From NCBI GenBank assembly GCA_022565015.1, contig JADFKI010000213.1:1-6633 (forward strand): 6,633 nt of DNA, written 5' to 3'. Both the position numbers and the translations under genes were made by a program. Below are positions 1-5,325 of the stretch, in pieces. Source of the DNA: Chloroflexota bacterium (GTDB lineage Bacteria; Chloroflexota; Dehalococcoidia; Lucifugimonadales; JADFKI01). The notes under the pieces are model-generated. The model was given only the letters and a program-made list of their open reading frames with translations. It made no database searches and was not told where the DNA came from. Position 1 is the first letter of the stretch; every line of letters begins with the position of its first letter.

Positions 1-90
1 CTCTCGTACCGCCATAAGCTTACGCCCGCAGATCGAGCAGGCGGTGGCCTCTATCGAATTCTCATGCCGGCACATCTGACAAGTATTCAT
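1..90 (-). CDS. Zinc-ribbon protein, N-terminal fragment (cut by window edge)
   Basis: The minus strand opens an ATG at 90-88 and reads 30 codons without a stop to the window edge. The peptide begins MNTCQMCRHE and carries two CxxC knuckles, CQMC at residues 4-7 and CSIC at residues 18-21, followed by GRKL. This spacing is a typical N-terminal zinc ribbon, which binds one structural Zn(II) through four cysteines. A GGGAG Shine-Dalgarno-like sequence ends about 7 nt upstream of the ATG (on the plus strand, within about 91-105), which supports the start. Such ribbons head many unrelated bacterial proteins, including membrane and regulatory ones, so the function of the full protein cannot be given. 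It is too short within the window for a routine gene call. The gene lies 350 bp downstream of the DUF2851 gene on the same strand and probably has its own promoter. Confidence 0.72.
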   Translation of the reverse strand, partial: MNTCQMCRHENSIEATACSICGRKLMAVRE

Positions 91-223
91 CAGACAGCTC
101 CCACTTCAACCCGAGCTGGATTGAACATGGACACCAGACCTAAGTCCTTCTTCTTCATTGGGATTCGACTGAGATTTCGGAGCTGCACCAAGGCAGGTCC
201 AGACGTTGAACGGGTTGTGGGAC

Positions 224-229
224 AGTATA
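224..229 (-). promoter_or_regulatory. Candidate -10 box for the zinc-ribbon gene
   Basis: On the minus strand the hexamer is TATACT, five of six matches to TATAAT. No -35 match exists 16-18 bp upstream, where the sequence is AAATAC at 17 bp. That position is filled by the ACCGGWW repeats, which would fit a promoter dependent on an activator. A start about 7 nt downstream would give a leader of roughly 127 nt before the ATG at 90. This is a prediction by eye only. Confidence 0.35.
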
Positions 230-231
230 CA

Positions 232-258
232 TTCCGGTGTTAACCGGTATTTTCCGGT
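232..258 (-). repeat. Three ACCGGWW heptamers phased at 10 bp
   Basis: Read on the minus strand, ACCGGAA (258-252), ACCGGTT (248-242) and ACCGGAA (238-232) follow one another with 3-nt spacers, AAT and AAC. The core CCGGT therefore recurs on the plus strand at 234, 244 and 254, exactly 10 bp apart and on one face of the helix. The last repeat ends 2 nt before the TATACT -10 candidate. Direct heptamers on one face, overlapping the -35 position, are the layout used by winged-helix activators such as OmpR/PhoB- and SARP-type proteins, although those usually use 11 bp. The same bases can also fold as AACCGG-TATTTT-CCGGTT (242-259), so a structural rather than operator role is possible. Confidence 0.5.
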
Positions 259-440
259 TGATACCCGATACTTTTGTGAATGCAACATTCCGAGATGGCG
301 CAATATGTAAACCCCGTTGCAAAGGCTGCCTCCGACAAGCTACGGTACGTCCGTACGCTTCGAATGTTATGCCGTTTGAACTGCTTCGATATTCGCGGGC
401 CCAGCGGCGCCTGGATTCGCCTGTGGAAGCAAGGCCCGGG

Positions 441-1703
441 TCAGGCCGGCGTGCCCCTGACGGTGGACCTGTAGAGCTGCATGAGCCCCTGCTGTCGCCT
501 GGCGTTGTGGACGGTCTCTGGGTCCAGGCCCAGCAGCTTGCGCATCTCCCGTAGGATCTCGTTGTCGCCGAGCCTGGGAAAGCTCCTGAAGCCCTTGAGG
601 CAGAGGTCGCCGAGGTCCCGGTCCCTTCTGATTCCCGCATATGCATGAAGGAACGGCAGCACGACGTTGACGACGATGTCACCCGCCCGACCCGTGCCGA
701 CGTACGGCTTCACGGTCAGCCGTTTCGACACGTAGCGCGGTCCGTTTTCTCGCAAGTCCTCTTCCAGGCCCGTCAGCAGGCCCCTGTCCGAGTACATGTC
801 GACGATGCTCGCCGCGCCGACCACTCGCCCGGCGGGGTGATTGGTCGGCCGCACGCGGTGCAGGTCCCAGGCGTCTCTTGAGAGCGGCCTTGTCTTGGGC
901 AGCTTCTCCGACAGCCGGCGCAGCCCCGTACGGCGCGCAGCCTCCTCGACGGCTTCCAAGAGTCCGGAGGTCTTTCCAAGCAGGGCGAGGATGGCCAGAT
1001 ATCTTGTCGCGGCGGGCTCATGCCGGAAGGCAGCCAGGGTGGACAGGGGCACACGCCTGGCAAGCTCTCGAAAGGGCCTCCTGTTGGACGCGTATCCCAG
1101 GGCTTCCATCATGGCCTGGTATAGCACCTCTTCAGGGCTTGAGCTCTCAACGGCCAGGGCGAAGCCCGAGCTCTTGGAGAGGAATCTTCCATCCCCGGCA
1201 GCATCGAGCCTGTCGCCAATATCCGACTGCTCTCGAGGAGGCTCGTCATCGACGGCATAGGCATGGGCGATTCGTAGCCCGGCCAGCTCCTTTGCCACCG
1301 GCGCCAGCGAAGCGATTGGGGCGGACATCCTCGATGGAAGCTCCGTGCGTATCCGGCCTACGGTGTACAGGACTACGTGCAGAATGACCCCGTTGTAGTT
1401 TGAATCGACATGATGGCCGTGACCATACCAGTCCGGTGCCCTGAGGTGCAGCTCCACGTCGCCCCGCAGGATCTCCCCGGACTCCGTGGTGAGGACCGCG
1501 TCCAGAAAGTCCGGGCCTGCGCGGGGGTTGCTGCGGCCAGGGTAGACCACCCGGAGCCTCTCGCCGTCCTCGGTGACGATGCCCGTGGACAGCACCTTCG
1601 TACGAAGCCAGAGCCGCGCAAGTGCGTGCTCGGACTGGGGGGCTGAGTCGTAGCGGGCGTCGCGGGGTTCCGCTAACAGTGGCATTGCGCTCGGCGCCTT
1701 CAC
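441..1703 (-). CDS. DUF2851 family protein
   Basis: This 420-residue protein of unknown function matches the conserved N-terminal pattern of the DUF2851 family as I know it. The pattern shows as NPRAGPDFLDA near residues 59-69, then GDVELHL at 81-87, DWYGHGHHVDSNYN at 91-104 and GVILHVV at 105-111. The C-terminal end, with ARRQQGLMQLY, also looks like the family's usual ending. There is no signal peptide and no membrane segment, so it is probably cytoplasmic. The start chosen is GTG at 1703, with GGGAAAG about 8 nt upstream; an in-frame ATG at 1685 would shorten it by six residues. The stop is TGA at 443-441. It follows the zinc importer operon on the same strand after a 138-bp gap, so it may be read from its own promoter. 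No biochemical role is established to my knowledge. The invariant D and ExH residues could be metal-binding, which is inference. Confidence 0.88.
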   Translation of the reverse strand: MKAPSAMPLLAEPRDARYDSAPQSEHALARLWLRTKVLSTGIVTEDGERLRVVYPGRSNPRAGPDFLDAVLTTESGEILRGDVELHLRAPDWYGHGHHVDSNYNGVILHVVLYTVGRIRTELPSRMSAPIASLAPVAKELAGLRIAHAYAVDDEPPREQSDIGDRLDAAGDGRFLSKSSGFALAVESSSPEEVLYQAMMEALGYASNRRPFRELARRVPLSTLAAFRHEPAATRYLAILALLGKTSGLLEAVEEAARRTGLRRLSEKLPKTRPLSRDAWDLHRVRPTNHPAGRVVGAASIVDMYSDRGLLTGLEEDLRENGPRYVSKRLTVKPYVGTGRAGDIVVNVVLPFLHAYAGIRRDRDLGDLCLKGFRSFPRLGDNEILREMRKLLGLDPETVHNARRQQGLMQLYRSTVRGTPA

Positions 1704-1746
1704 ATCTATTTCTTTCCCGCATCATGGTACCTCAGTTGGCCCAGGT

Positions 1747-1752
1747 ATTCTA
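1747..1752 (-). promoter_or_regulatory. Candidate -10 box for the DUF2851 gene
   Basis: The minus strand reads TAGAAT, five of six matches to TATAAT, which would start transcription near 1740 and give a leader of about 37 nt to the GTG at 1703. The -35 region is poor: CCGTTG at 17 bp, or TTGCAA at a too-short 14 bp. The -35 region is covered by the inverted repeat at 1769-1782, which could bind a regulator. Confidence 0.33.
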
Positions 1753-1768
1753 CACGCCGGCCCGTGTT

Positions 1769-1782
1769 GCAACGGACGTTGC
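1769..1782. repeat. GCAAC-GGAC-GTTGC inverted repeat upstream of the DUF2851 gene
   Basis: This is a perfect 5-bp inverted repeat with a 4-bp centre. It overlaps the palindrome GTTGCAAC at 1766-1773 and covers the -35 position of the candidate DUF2851 promoter. Its 5-4-5 geometry and GCAA half-site resemble the TGCAA-N4-TTGCA element at the regulator gene (5142-5155), but the centre and outer bases differ. A role as an operator is inference. Confidence 0.3.
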
Positions 1783-1834
1783 CGCCCTGCGAGTGGCGAT
1801 GTCCGGGGTATGTATAGCGTTTGCTGGAAATGCC

Positions 1835-1869
1835 AAAAAAATCAGTCGAAGGTGTGGGAGTCGCCCGAC
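1835..1869 (-). terminator. Possible weak terminator at the end of the permease gene
   Basis: On the minus strand the last codons of the permease can form a stem, GTCGGG (1869-1864) with TTCGAC (1850-1845): four Watson-Crick pairs plus two G-U pairs around a 13-nt loop. The TGA stop comes next, then seven consecutive Ts (1841-1835). The T-run is the best terminator signal on this strand, but the stem is weak, so read-through into the DUF2851 gene is likely even if this acts. Confidence 0.28.
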
Positions 1870-2720
1870 GCCGTCACCGGGGCCTCGGCGGCGAGGCGTC
1901 CCCTGATCCTGCCGACGCGTTGCCTGACCGACGTGTAGGCCAGGGTCAGGACGAACAGCAGGGCGGAGAACAGGACGACGGTCGCCCCCGAGGACACGTC
2001 TACGTAAAAGCTCAGGTAGATGCCCGCGAGGCCGCAGAATGCCCCGATGACAGGGGACAGGAGCATCATCTTGCTGAAGCTGTTCGTGAGCAAGCGTGCG
2101 ATGACCGGCGGAATGACTATGGCCGACGCGAGAAGCGTCACGCCCAGGATCTGCATGGACACCACGATGGTGGCGGCGAGTATAAGCGAGAAGAGGGTGT
2201 CCATCCAGCCCGTTGGCACTCCGTAGAACCTGGCGACGTCCGGCTCGAAGGTCGAGAACAGAAAGTACTTGTATCCCACGAAGACCACCGCGGTGGTGAA
2301 GGCCGCGACGATGACTATGGCGATCAGGTCCGTCTCGCTGACGCCCAAGATATTTCCGAACAGCGCGGCCTCGAAGCTGAGCGTAAAGCCCTTGAAGCGG
2401 CTTATGAGGGCTATTCCCAGGGCGAAGCTTGCGGTCGTGATGATTCCGATGGCGGCGTCCGCGTTGATGCTTCGTTTCCGCGTAGTGAGATTGATGAGCA
2501 CCGCGGAGAGAAAGCCCCAGAGGCTCGCGCCGATAAAGAAGTTGATGGACATGACGAAGCTGACGACGGCGCCGCCAAAGACGGCATGGGACAGCCCGTG
2601 GCCTATGTAGGCCATCCGGCGCAGCACTATGTACACGCCGATGAGGCCGCACAGCCCTCCGACCAGCGTGGCGACGATGAGGCCTCTGACGAAGAACTCG
2701 TACTGGAGCGGCTCAAGCAT
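1842..2720 (-). CDS. znuB: Zinc ABC transporter permease (ZnuB/TroC-type)
   Basis: This 292-residue integral membrane protein is the channel subunit of an ABC-3 family (ZnuB/MntB/TroC) metal importer. It takes metal from the lipoprotein encoded upstream and moves it into the cytoplasm using the partner ATPase. Family marks are LRRMAYIGHGLSHAVFGG at about 33-50, the conserved LGVTLLASAIVIPP region at 192-205 and the DVSSGATVVL segment at 241-250. Eight or nine hydrophobic spans can be drawn, near residues 10-31, 44-80, 91-108, 132-152, 175-212 (two), 220-240 and 246-264. Length is normal for the family. The ATG at 2720 lies inside the end of the ATPase gene with an 8-bp overlap, and GAGGGG ends 7 nt upstream, so translation is probably coupled. 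The short hydrophilic tail is poorly conserved. The symbol assumes zinc, based on the binding protein. Confidence 0.92.
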   Translation of the reverse strand: MLEPLQYEFFVRGLIVATLVGGLCGLIGVYIVLRRMAYIGHGLSHAVFGGAVVSFVMSINFFIGASLWGFLSAVLINLTTRKRSINADAAIGIITTASFALGIALISRFKGFTLSFEAALFGNILGVSETDLIAIVIVAAFTTAVVFVGYKYFLFSTFEPDVARFYGVPTGWMDTLFSLILAATIVVSMQILGVTLLASAIVIPPVIARLLTNSFSKMMLLSPVIGAFCGLAGIYLSFYVDVSSGATVVLFSALLFVLTLAYTSVRQRVGRIRGRLAAEAPVTASGDSHTFD

Positions 2721-3576
2721 GGCGGTGCCCCTCGTGGTGCGCCGCCTTGGCCGCGCCGGCGCCCCTATCGTTCCTGCCGAACACGTGGGGCGACTCCGCG
2801 ACCAGCTTCATGCCCTCGTATTCGGTAACGTGAATGTCCGCGTTATAGGTCTTCTTCAAGATCTCGGGCGTAAATATCTCGCTTGGCGGTCCCTCCGCCA
2901 CGATGTGGCCGTTCAGGCATACGATCCAGGGGAGGTGGGCGGCCACGGCGTTGATCTCATGGGTCGTCATGACGATGGTAATGTCCTGGTGATTCAGCTC
3001 GTCCAGGAGGTGCATCACCTCGTCACGTGTCTTGATGTCGACGCCGCTCGTAGGCTCGTCCAACAAGAGTAGCCTGGGACTGCTGACCAGCGCCCTGGCC
3101 AGGAAGGCACGTTGCTGCTGACCCCCGGAAAGCTCCCTGATGTGCCGGCCCCTCAGGTCGGCGATGCCGAGGCGCTCTATTATTTCGTAAGCCCGGTCCC
3201 TCTCACTCTTACGAAACCAGGGAAACAGCGGGTTGGCCGACGTGCATCCCATCATGACCACCTGCTCGACGGTGACGGGAAAGTTCCAGTCGATGGTCTC
3301 CAGCTGTGGAACGTACCCGATGCGTGGCCGGCGCCTTTTTATGGGCTCGCCGTCGACGAGGATTTCGCCGCTCAGGATGTCCACGGCCCCCAGTATGCTC
3401 CGAAGGAGAGTCGTCTTGCCCGAGCCGCTGGGACCGAGCAGACCTATGAAATCGCCCCTCATTATGCGAAGGCTGGCGCCTTGCAGCACCGGTTTGCCAT
3501 CGTAGCCGCAGGTGACGTCCCTGAGCTCCACGGCGGGTAGCTCGTCCTCGAACTGGTGTGGCTGTGAGTGCAGCAT
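2713..3576 (-). CDS. znuC: Zinc ABC transporter ATP-binding protein (ZnuC-type)
   Basis: This 287-residue cytoplasmic ATPase powers the importer. Motifs in order are Walker A GPSGSGKTT (48-56), Q-loop glutamine at 91 in GYVPQ, signature LSGGQQQR (149-156), Walker B LLLLDEP (169-175), D-loop SGVD (177-180) and H-loop histidine 206 in TTHE. The phrase VPQLETIDWNFPVTVEQVV is typical of the manganese/zinc ATPase group. The start is ATG at 3576; AGGA overlaps the upstream TAG stop and ends 7 nt before the ATG, with only 9 nt between the genes. The C-terminus extends past the core with four histidines in the last eight residues (HHEGHRHA), a possible weak metal-binding tail. Part of that tail is also constrained by the Shine-Dalgarno sequence and start codon of the permease gene that it overlaps. 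The zinc assignment rests on the operon, because ATPases of this group do not reveal the metal. Confidence 0.93.
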   Translation of the reverse strand: MLHSQPHQFEDELPAVELRDVTCGYDGKPVLQGASLRIMRGDFIGLLGPSGSGKTTLLRSILGAVDILSGEILVDGEPIKRRRPRIGYVPQLETIDWNFPVTVEQVVMMGCTSANPLFPWFRKSERDRAYEIIERLGIADLRGRHIRELSGGQQQRAFLARALVSSPRLLLLDEPTSGVDIKTRDEVMHLLDELNHQDITIVMTTHEINAVAAHLPWIVCLNGHIVAEGPPSEIFTPEILKKTYNADIHVTEYEGMKLVAESPHVFGRNDRGAGAAKAAHHEGHRHA

Positions 3577-3585
3577 CTGCCCGTC

Positions 3586-4623
3586 CTACTGTGGGTACTT
3601 AGCGCGGCTCTCGCCTTCAAATACGTTTCCCGTGTCGAACCCCTCTAAGGCCCGGACGCTACCGCCCAGCGCCGGTATCATGATCTCCATGTTTGTGACC
3701 ATGAGGCCAAGGTACGTGTGGCGAGGGTCGCCGGGCAGTCCGGGCAGGTCGTCGTCTCGAAGCTCGTCGATGTACCGCGCTCCGCTCTCCTTTGCTACCT
3801 GCTCCATGACGGGGCTCGGAAATACCTCGGAGCCGAATATCGCGGGAACGCCCTCGTCTCTCACCTGGTCTATGAGATTGGCCACGTCGCGTGCCGAGAG
3901 CTCGGTAAAGTCCGACGGCTGAACGGCGCCGATGATCTCCATGCCGTACCTGGTGCCGAAATGCGGAAAGGAGTCGTGGTATGTGAGAAGCTTTCGGTTG
4001 CCTTCGGGAATAGTTGCGATCGCCGCTCTAATTCGTTCGTCCAGATCTTCGATGCGAGCCCTGAGGCTGGAAAAATTCTCGGCGAAATAGTCAGAGTTGT
4101 CGGGGTCCAGCCTGATGAACTCGTCGCGGATCAGCTCCGCATACTTCAGGGCCAGAATCGGGTCGGTCCACAGGTGCGGATTGGGGCTGCCGCCCGACTC
4201 TGGGAACGAGAAGTCGTAGATCCACTCATCGGGGGCTATCGCCCTGTCCCCCAGCGAAAGGATTACGGCGTCTTGCTTCATGTTGGCCTTGGCCAGCTGC
4301 AGCGAAGGCTCTTCGAGAAATAGCCCGTTAAGGATGAAAATGTCCGCCTGGGAAAGCAGTCTGGCTACTGACGGCACCGGCTCGAAGGTGTGGGAGTTGG
4401 TGCCCTCGGGGATGATGCCCTGGAGAGCTATTCGAGTTCCCCCTATGTTCTCGGCCAGGCTGGTTATAGGTGATACCGTGGTGACGACTCTGAGGCCGAC
4501 GTCGGTGGCGGTCAAGATCGCCGTGGAGGCAGGTCCGCTATCCGTGGCGCAGGCGGCGCCTATGGCAGCTATGACGGCCAGCACCGCGACCAGAGCCTCC
4601 ATTTTGAGTGTGGAGCGTTTCAT
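3586..4623 (-). CDS. znuA: Zinc-binding lipoprotein of the ABC importer (ZnuA/TroA-type)
   Basis: This 345-residue cluster A-I solute-binding protein captures metal outside the membrane for the permease. A hydrophobic signal (residues 8-24) ends at IGAAC, so Cys25 is the likely lipid anchor, though the lipobox is not canonical. Metal ligands expected from the family are visible: His78 in NSHTFEP, His150 in NPHLW and His216 in YHDSFPHFG; an acidic residue near DELRDDD (286-292) would complete the site. Manganese proteins such as PsaA use glutamate at the third position, so His216 favours zinc. The His-rich loop found between the first two ligands in many ZnuA proteins is absent; a short WIYDFSFPESGGSPNPH stretch takes its place. 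ATG at 4623 has only a weak AAGAA-like ribosome site. It lies 79 bp after the regulator gene and 9 bp before the ATPase gene. A manganese or mixed metal role is the main alternative. Confidence 0.9.
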   Translation of the reverse strand: MKRSTLKMEALVAVLAVIAAIGAACATDSGPASTAILTATDVGLRVVTTVSPITSLAENIGGTRIALQGIIPEGTNSHTFEPVPSVARLLSQADIFILNGLFLEEPSLQLAKANMKQDAVILSLGDRAIAPDEWIYDFSFPESGGSPNPHLWTDPILALKYAELIRDEFIRLDPDNSDYFAENFSSLRARIEDLDERIRAAIATIPEGNRKLLTYHDSFPHFGTRYGMEIIGAVQPSDFTELSARDVANLIDQVRDEGVPAIFGSEVFPSPVMEQVAKESGARYIDELRDDDLPGLPGDPRHTYLGLMVTNMEIMIPALGGSVRALEGFDTGNVFEGESRAKYPQ

Positions 4624-4669
4624 GGATATTTCTTAGCCAATTTACGTGAAATCCGAATTCAATCCATCT

Positions 4670-4703
4670 GGCCCGGTCGCACTCGATAATGACCGAAAGG
4701 GCC
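4670..4703 (-). repeat. Hairpin between the regulator and binding-protein genes
   Basis: On the minus strand, beginning inside the regulator stop codon, GGCC (4703-4700) and CGGTC (4695-4691) pair with GACCG (4678-4674) and GGCC (4673-4670). The loop is 12 nt, with a 4-nt bulge in the first arm. No run of Ts follows, so it is not a standard terminator. In a shared transcript it could mark partial termination, RNA processing or 3' end protection, giving the regulator and transporter different levels. This is a structural observation only. Confidence 0.4.
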
Positions 4704-5131
4704 TAGTGTTCGGTCTGGCACTCGTGGCACAGCCCAAATAGGGCTATGTGGTCGATATCGGCGTTGAAGCCGTAGTCGTCCAGGACCTCCGTACCCAGGT
4801 CCTCCAGGTACTTGTGGTCCAGTACGATCACGCGGTCGCAGATGCGGCAGATCAGGTGGTGGTGGCGCACGTGGTCGATCCACTCATACCTGTACTCTCC
4901 CGCGCCCATCCTGGTCTCCGATACGAGGCGCATCCGCTTCAGGACGGCCAAAGTCCTGTACACGGTGGACGTGTCCAGGTAGGGGTACGACTCCTTGACT
5001 TGCTCCAGGATCTCCGAGGCGGTCATGTGTCCATCGGCGTGCCGTATGGCCGATAGGATCATCAGCCTCTGGGGTGTCAGGCGATGCCCGGACTCCCTGA
5101 GGGCCTGCGCGGTAGCCTGCTCGCAGCTCAT
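4703..5131 (-). CDS. Fur-family metalloregulator, probably Zur-like
   Basis: This 142-residue dimeric DNA-binding repressor has an N-terminal winged helix followed by a metal-binding dimerisation domain. GHRLTPQRLMIL (15-26) opens the DNA-binding domain and STVYRTL (55-61) is the recognition helix. HHHLICRIC (90-98) and CHEC (135-138) supply the two CxxC pairs of the structural zinc site, and His35, Glu83 and the His90-92 cluster are candidates for the sensing site. Length is normal. I chose ATG at 5131 because AGGAG lies 6 nt upstream; an ATG at 5185 would add 18 residues, but it falls on the -35 box of the predicted promoter. As first gene before a zinc-type importer it is most likely the zinc-uptake repressor. 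Fur, PerR and Nur cannot be excluded from motifs alone, so no symbol is given. A palindrome in its leader suggests it represses itself and perhaps the whole operon. Confidence 0.9.
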   Translation of the reverse strand: MSCEQATAQALRESGHRLTPQRLMILSAIRHADGHMTASEILEQVKESYPYLDTSTVYRTLAVLKRMRLVSETRMGAGEYRYEWIDHVRHHHLICRICDRVIVLDHKYLEDLGTEVLDDYGFNADIDHIALFGLCHECQTEH

Positions 5132-5141
5132 GATTCGCTCC

Positions 5142-5155
5142 TGCAAATAGTTGCA
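5142..5155. promoter_or_regulatory. TGCAA-N4-TTGCA palindrome, candidate operator of the Fur-family gene
   Basis: The sequence TGCAA-ATAG-TTGCA is a perfect 5-bp inverted repeat. It runs from about the predicted transcription start to the edge of the AGGAG ribosome site (5142-5138) of the regulator gene. Bound protein here would block the promoter. From memory it resembles the TTGCAA-N5-TTGCAA box of the Streptomyces nickel regulator Nur, a Fur-family member, though the spacing is 1 bp shorter. An operator role is inference. The RNA could also form a small stem next to the ribosome site. Confidence 0.45.
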
Positions 5156-5204
5156 TGTGCCATTGTATCGAAATAGCAGTCGCATGTCTACAGGCGTAAC
5201 ATGC
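5153..5204. repeat. Three GCATGT elements around the Fur-family promoter
   Basis: GCATGT occurs on the plus strand at 5153-5158 and 5182-5187, and inverted as ACATGC at 5199-5204. The second and third form a 6-bp inverted repeat with an 11-bp centre that overlaps the -35 box; the first lies at the predicted start site. Three exact hexamers in 52 bp of promoter suggest a binding site distinct from the TGCAA palindrome, but chance is not excluded. Confidence 0.33.
5162..5190 (-). promoter_or_regulatory. Sigma70-type promoter of the Fur-family gene and zinc operon
   Basis: On the minus strand, TAGACA (5190-5185, five of six matches to TTGACA) is followed by a 17-bp spacer and TACAAT (5167-5162, five of six matches to TATAAT). 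Transcription should begin near 5155, giving a leader of about 24 nt to the ATG at 5131. The gap before the binding-protein gene has no comparable promoter, so this one may drive all four genes. Confidence 0.62.
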
Positions 5205-5215
5205 CAGGTCCGAAT

Positions 5216-5244
5216 GCCGGCGACGTCTCGTTGGAGACGCCGGC
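5216..5244. repeat. Bulged hairpin in the divergent intergenic region
   Basis: GCCGG (5216-5220) and CGTCTC (5224-5229) pair with GAGACG (5234-5239) and CCGGC (5240-5244), giving 11 base pairs around a GTTG loop with a 3-nt CGA bulge. It lies between the two divergent promoters and outside both predicted transcripts. No T-run follows on either strand, so it does not look like an intrinsic terminator. It could be a REP-like element, a protein site or part of an unseen small RNA. Confidence 0.45.
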
Positions 5245-5296
5245 CGACACGGTATGTTCGCTGGGCTCCCGCACGCCGGATAGCGTCCCCCCGTCG

Positions 5297-5325
5297 TTGA
5301 ATGGGGGACTCGACGGGGATATACT
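5297..5325 (+). promoter_or_regulatory. Sigma70-type promoter of the phosphodiesterase gene
   Basis: TTGAAT (5297-5302, four of six matches to TTGACA) is followed by exactly 17 bp and TATACT (5320-5325, five of six matches to TATAAT). Transcription should begin near 5332, a leader of about 26 nt before the ATG at 5358. The promoter lies almost wholly within the inverted repeat at 5302-5341. Confidence 0.52.

Larger units (their letters stand above)
91..440. other. Gene-free interval between DUF2851 gene and zinc-ribbon gene
   Basis: This 350-bp stretch separates two minus-strand genes. No reading frame in it has a convincing start, ribosome site and family resemblance, and it looks less GC-rich than its neighbours. 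It holds the phased CCGGT array and -10 candidate described separately, and a small palindrome, GTACG-TC-CGTAC, at 345-356. I found no tRNA-like fold and no run of Ts after a stem that would mark a clear terminator for the DUF2851 gene. Confidence 0.6.

Noticed and set aside
281..321. TGCAAC and GTTGCA 29 bp apart as a possible Fur-type site
   Set aside because: The spacing is far too wide for a Fur-family dimer site; 6-bp complements at this distance are expected by chance.
91..440. Possible tRNA or other structured RNA gene
   Set aside because: Weak T-loop-like words (for example GTTCAAAC on the minus strand) lack matching acceptor and anticodon stems.
237..554. Plus-strand open frame beginning in the CCGGT array
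   Set aside because: It starts with GTG inside the repeat without a ribosome site and runs into the antisense of the DUF2851 gene.
155..682. Minus-strand open frame spanning the gene-free interval and the end of the DUF2851 gene
   Set aside because: It has Ser/Arg-rich composition, overlaps the DUF2851 gene in another frame on the same strand, and has no recognisable domain.
1821..2828. Long plus-strand open frame (335 codons) antisense to the permease gene
   Set aside because: Its product is a low-complexity run of Asp, Glu, Arg and Gly with no family likeness. It is the mirror of a clearly real membrane-protein gene in GC-rich DNA.
3718..4323. Plus-strand open frame antisense to the binding-protein gene
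   Set aside because: The opposite strand encodes a protein with all the expected metal ligands; this frame shows no motif.
4650..4665. Direct repeat of GGATT at 11-bp spacing upstream of the binding-protein gene
   Set aside because: There are only two five-base copies and no promoter hexamers nearby at sensible spacing.
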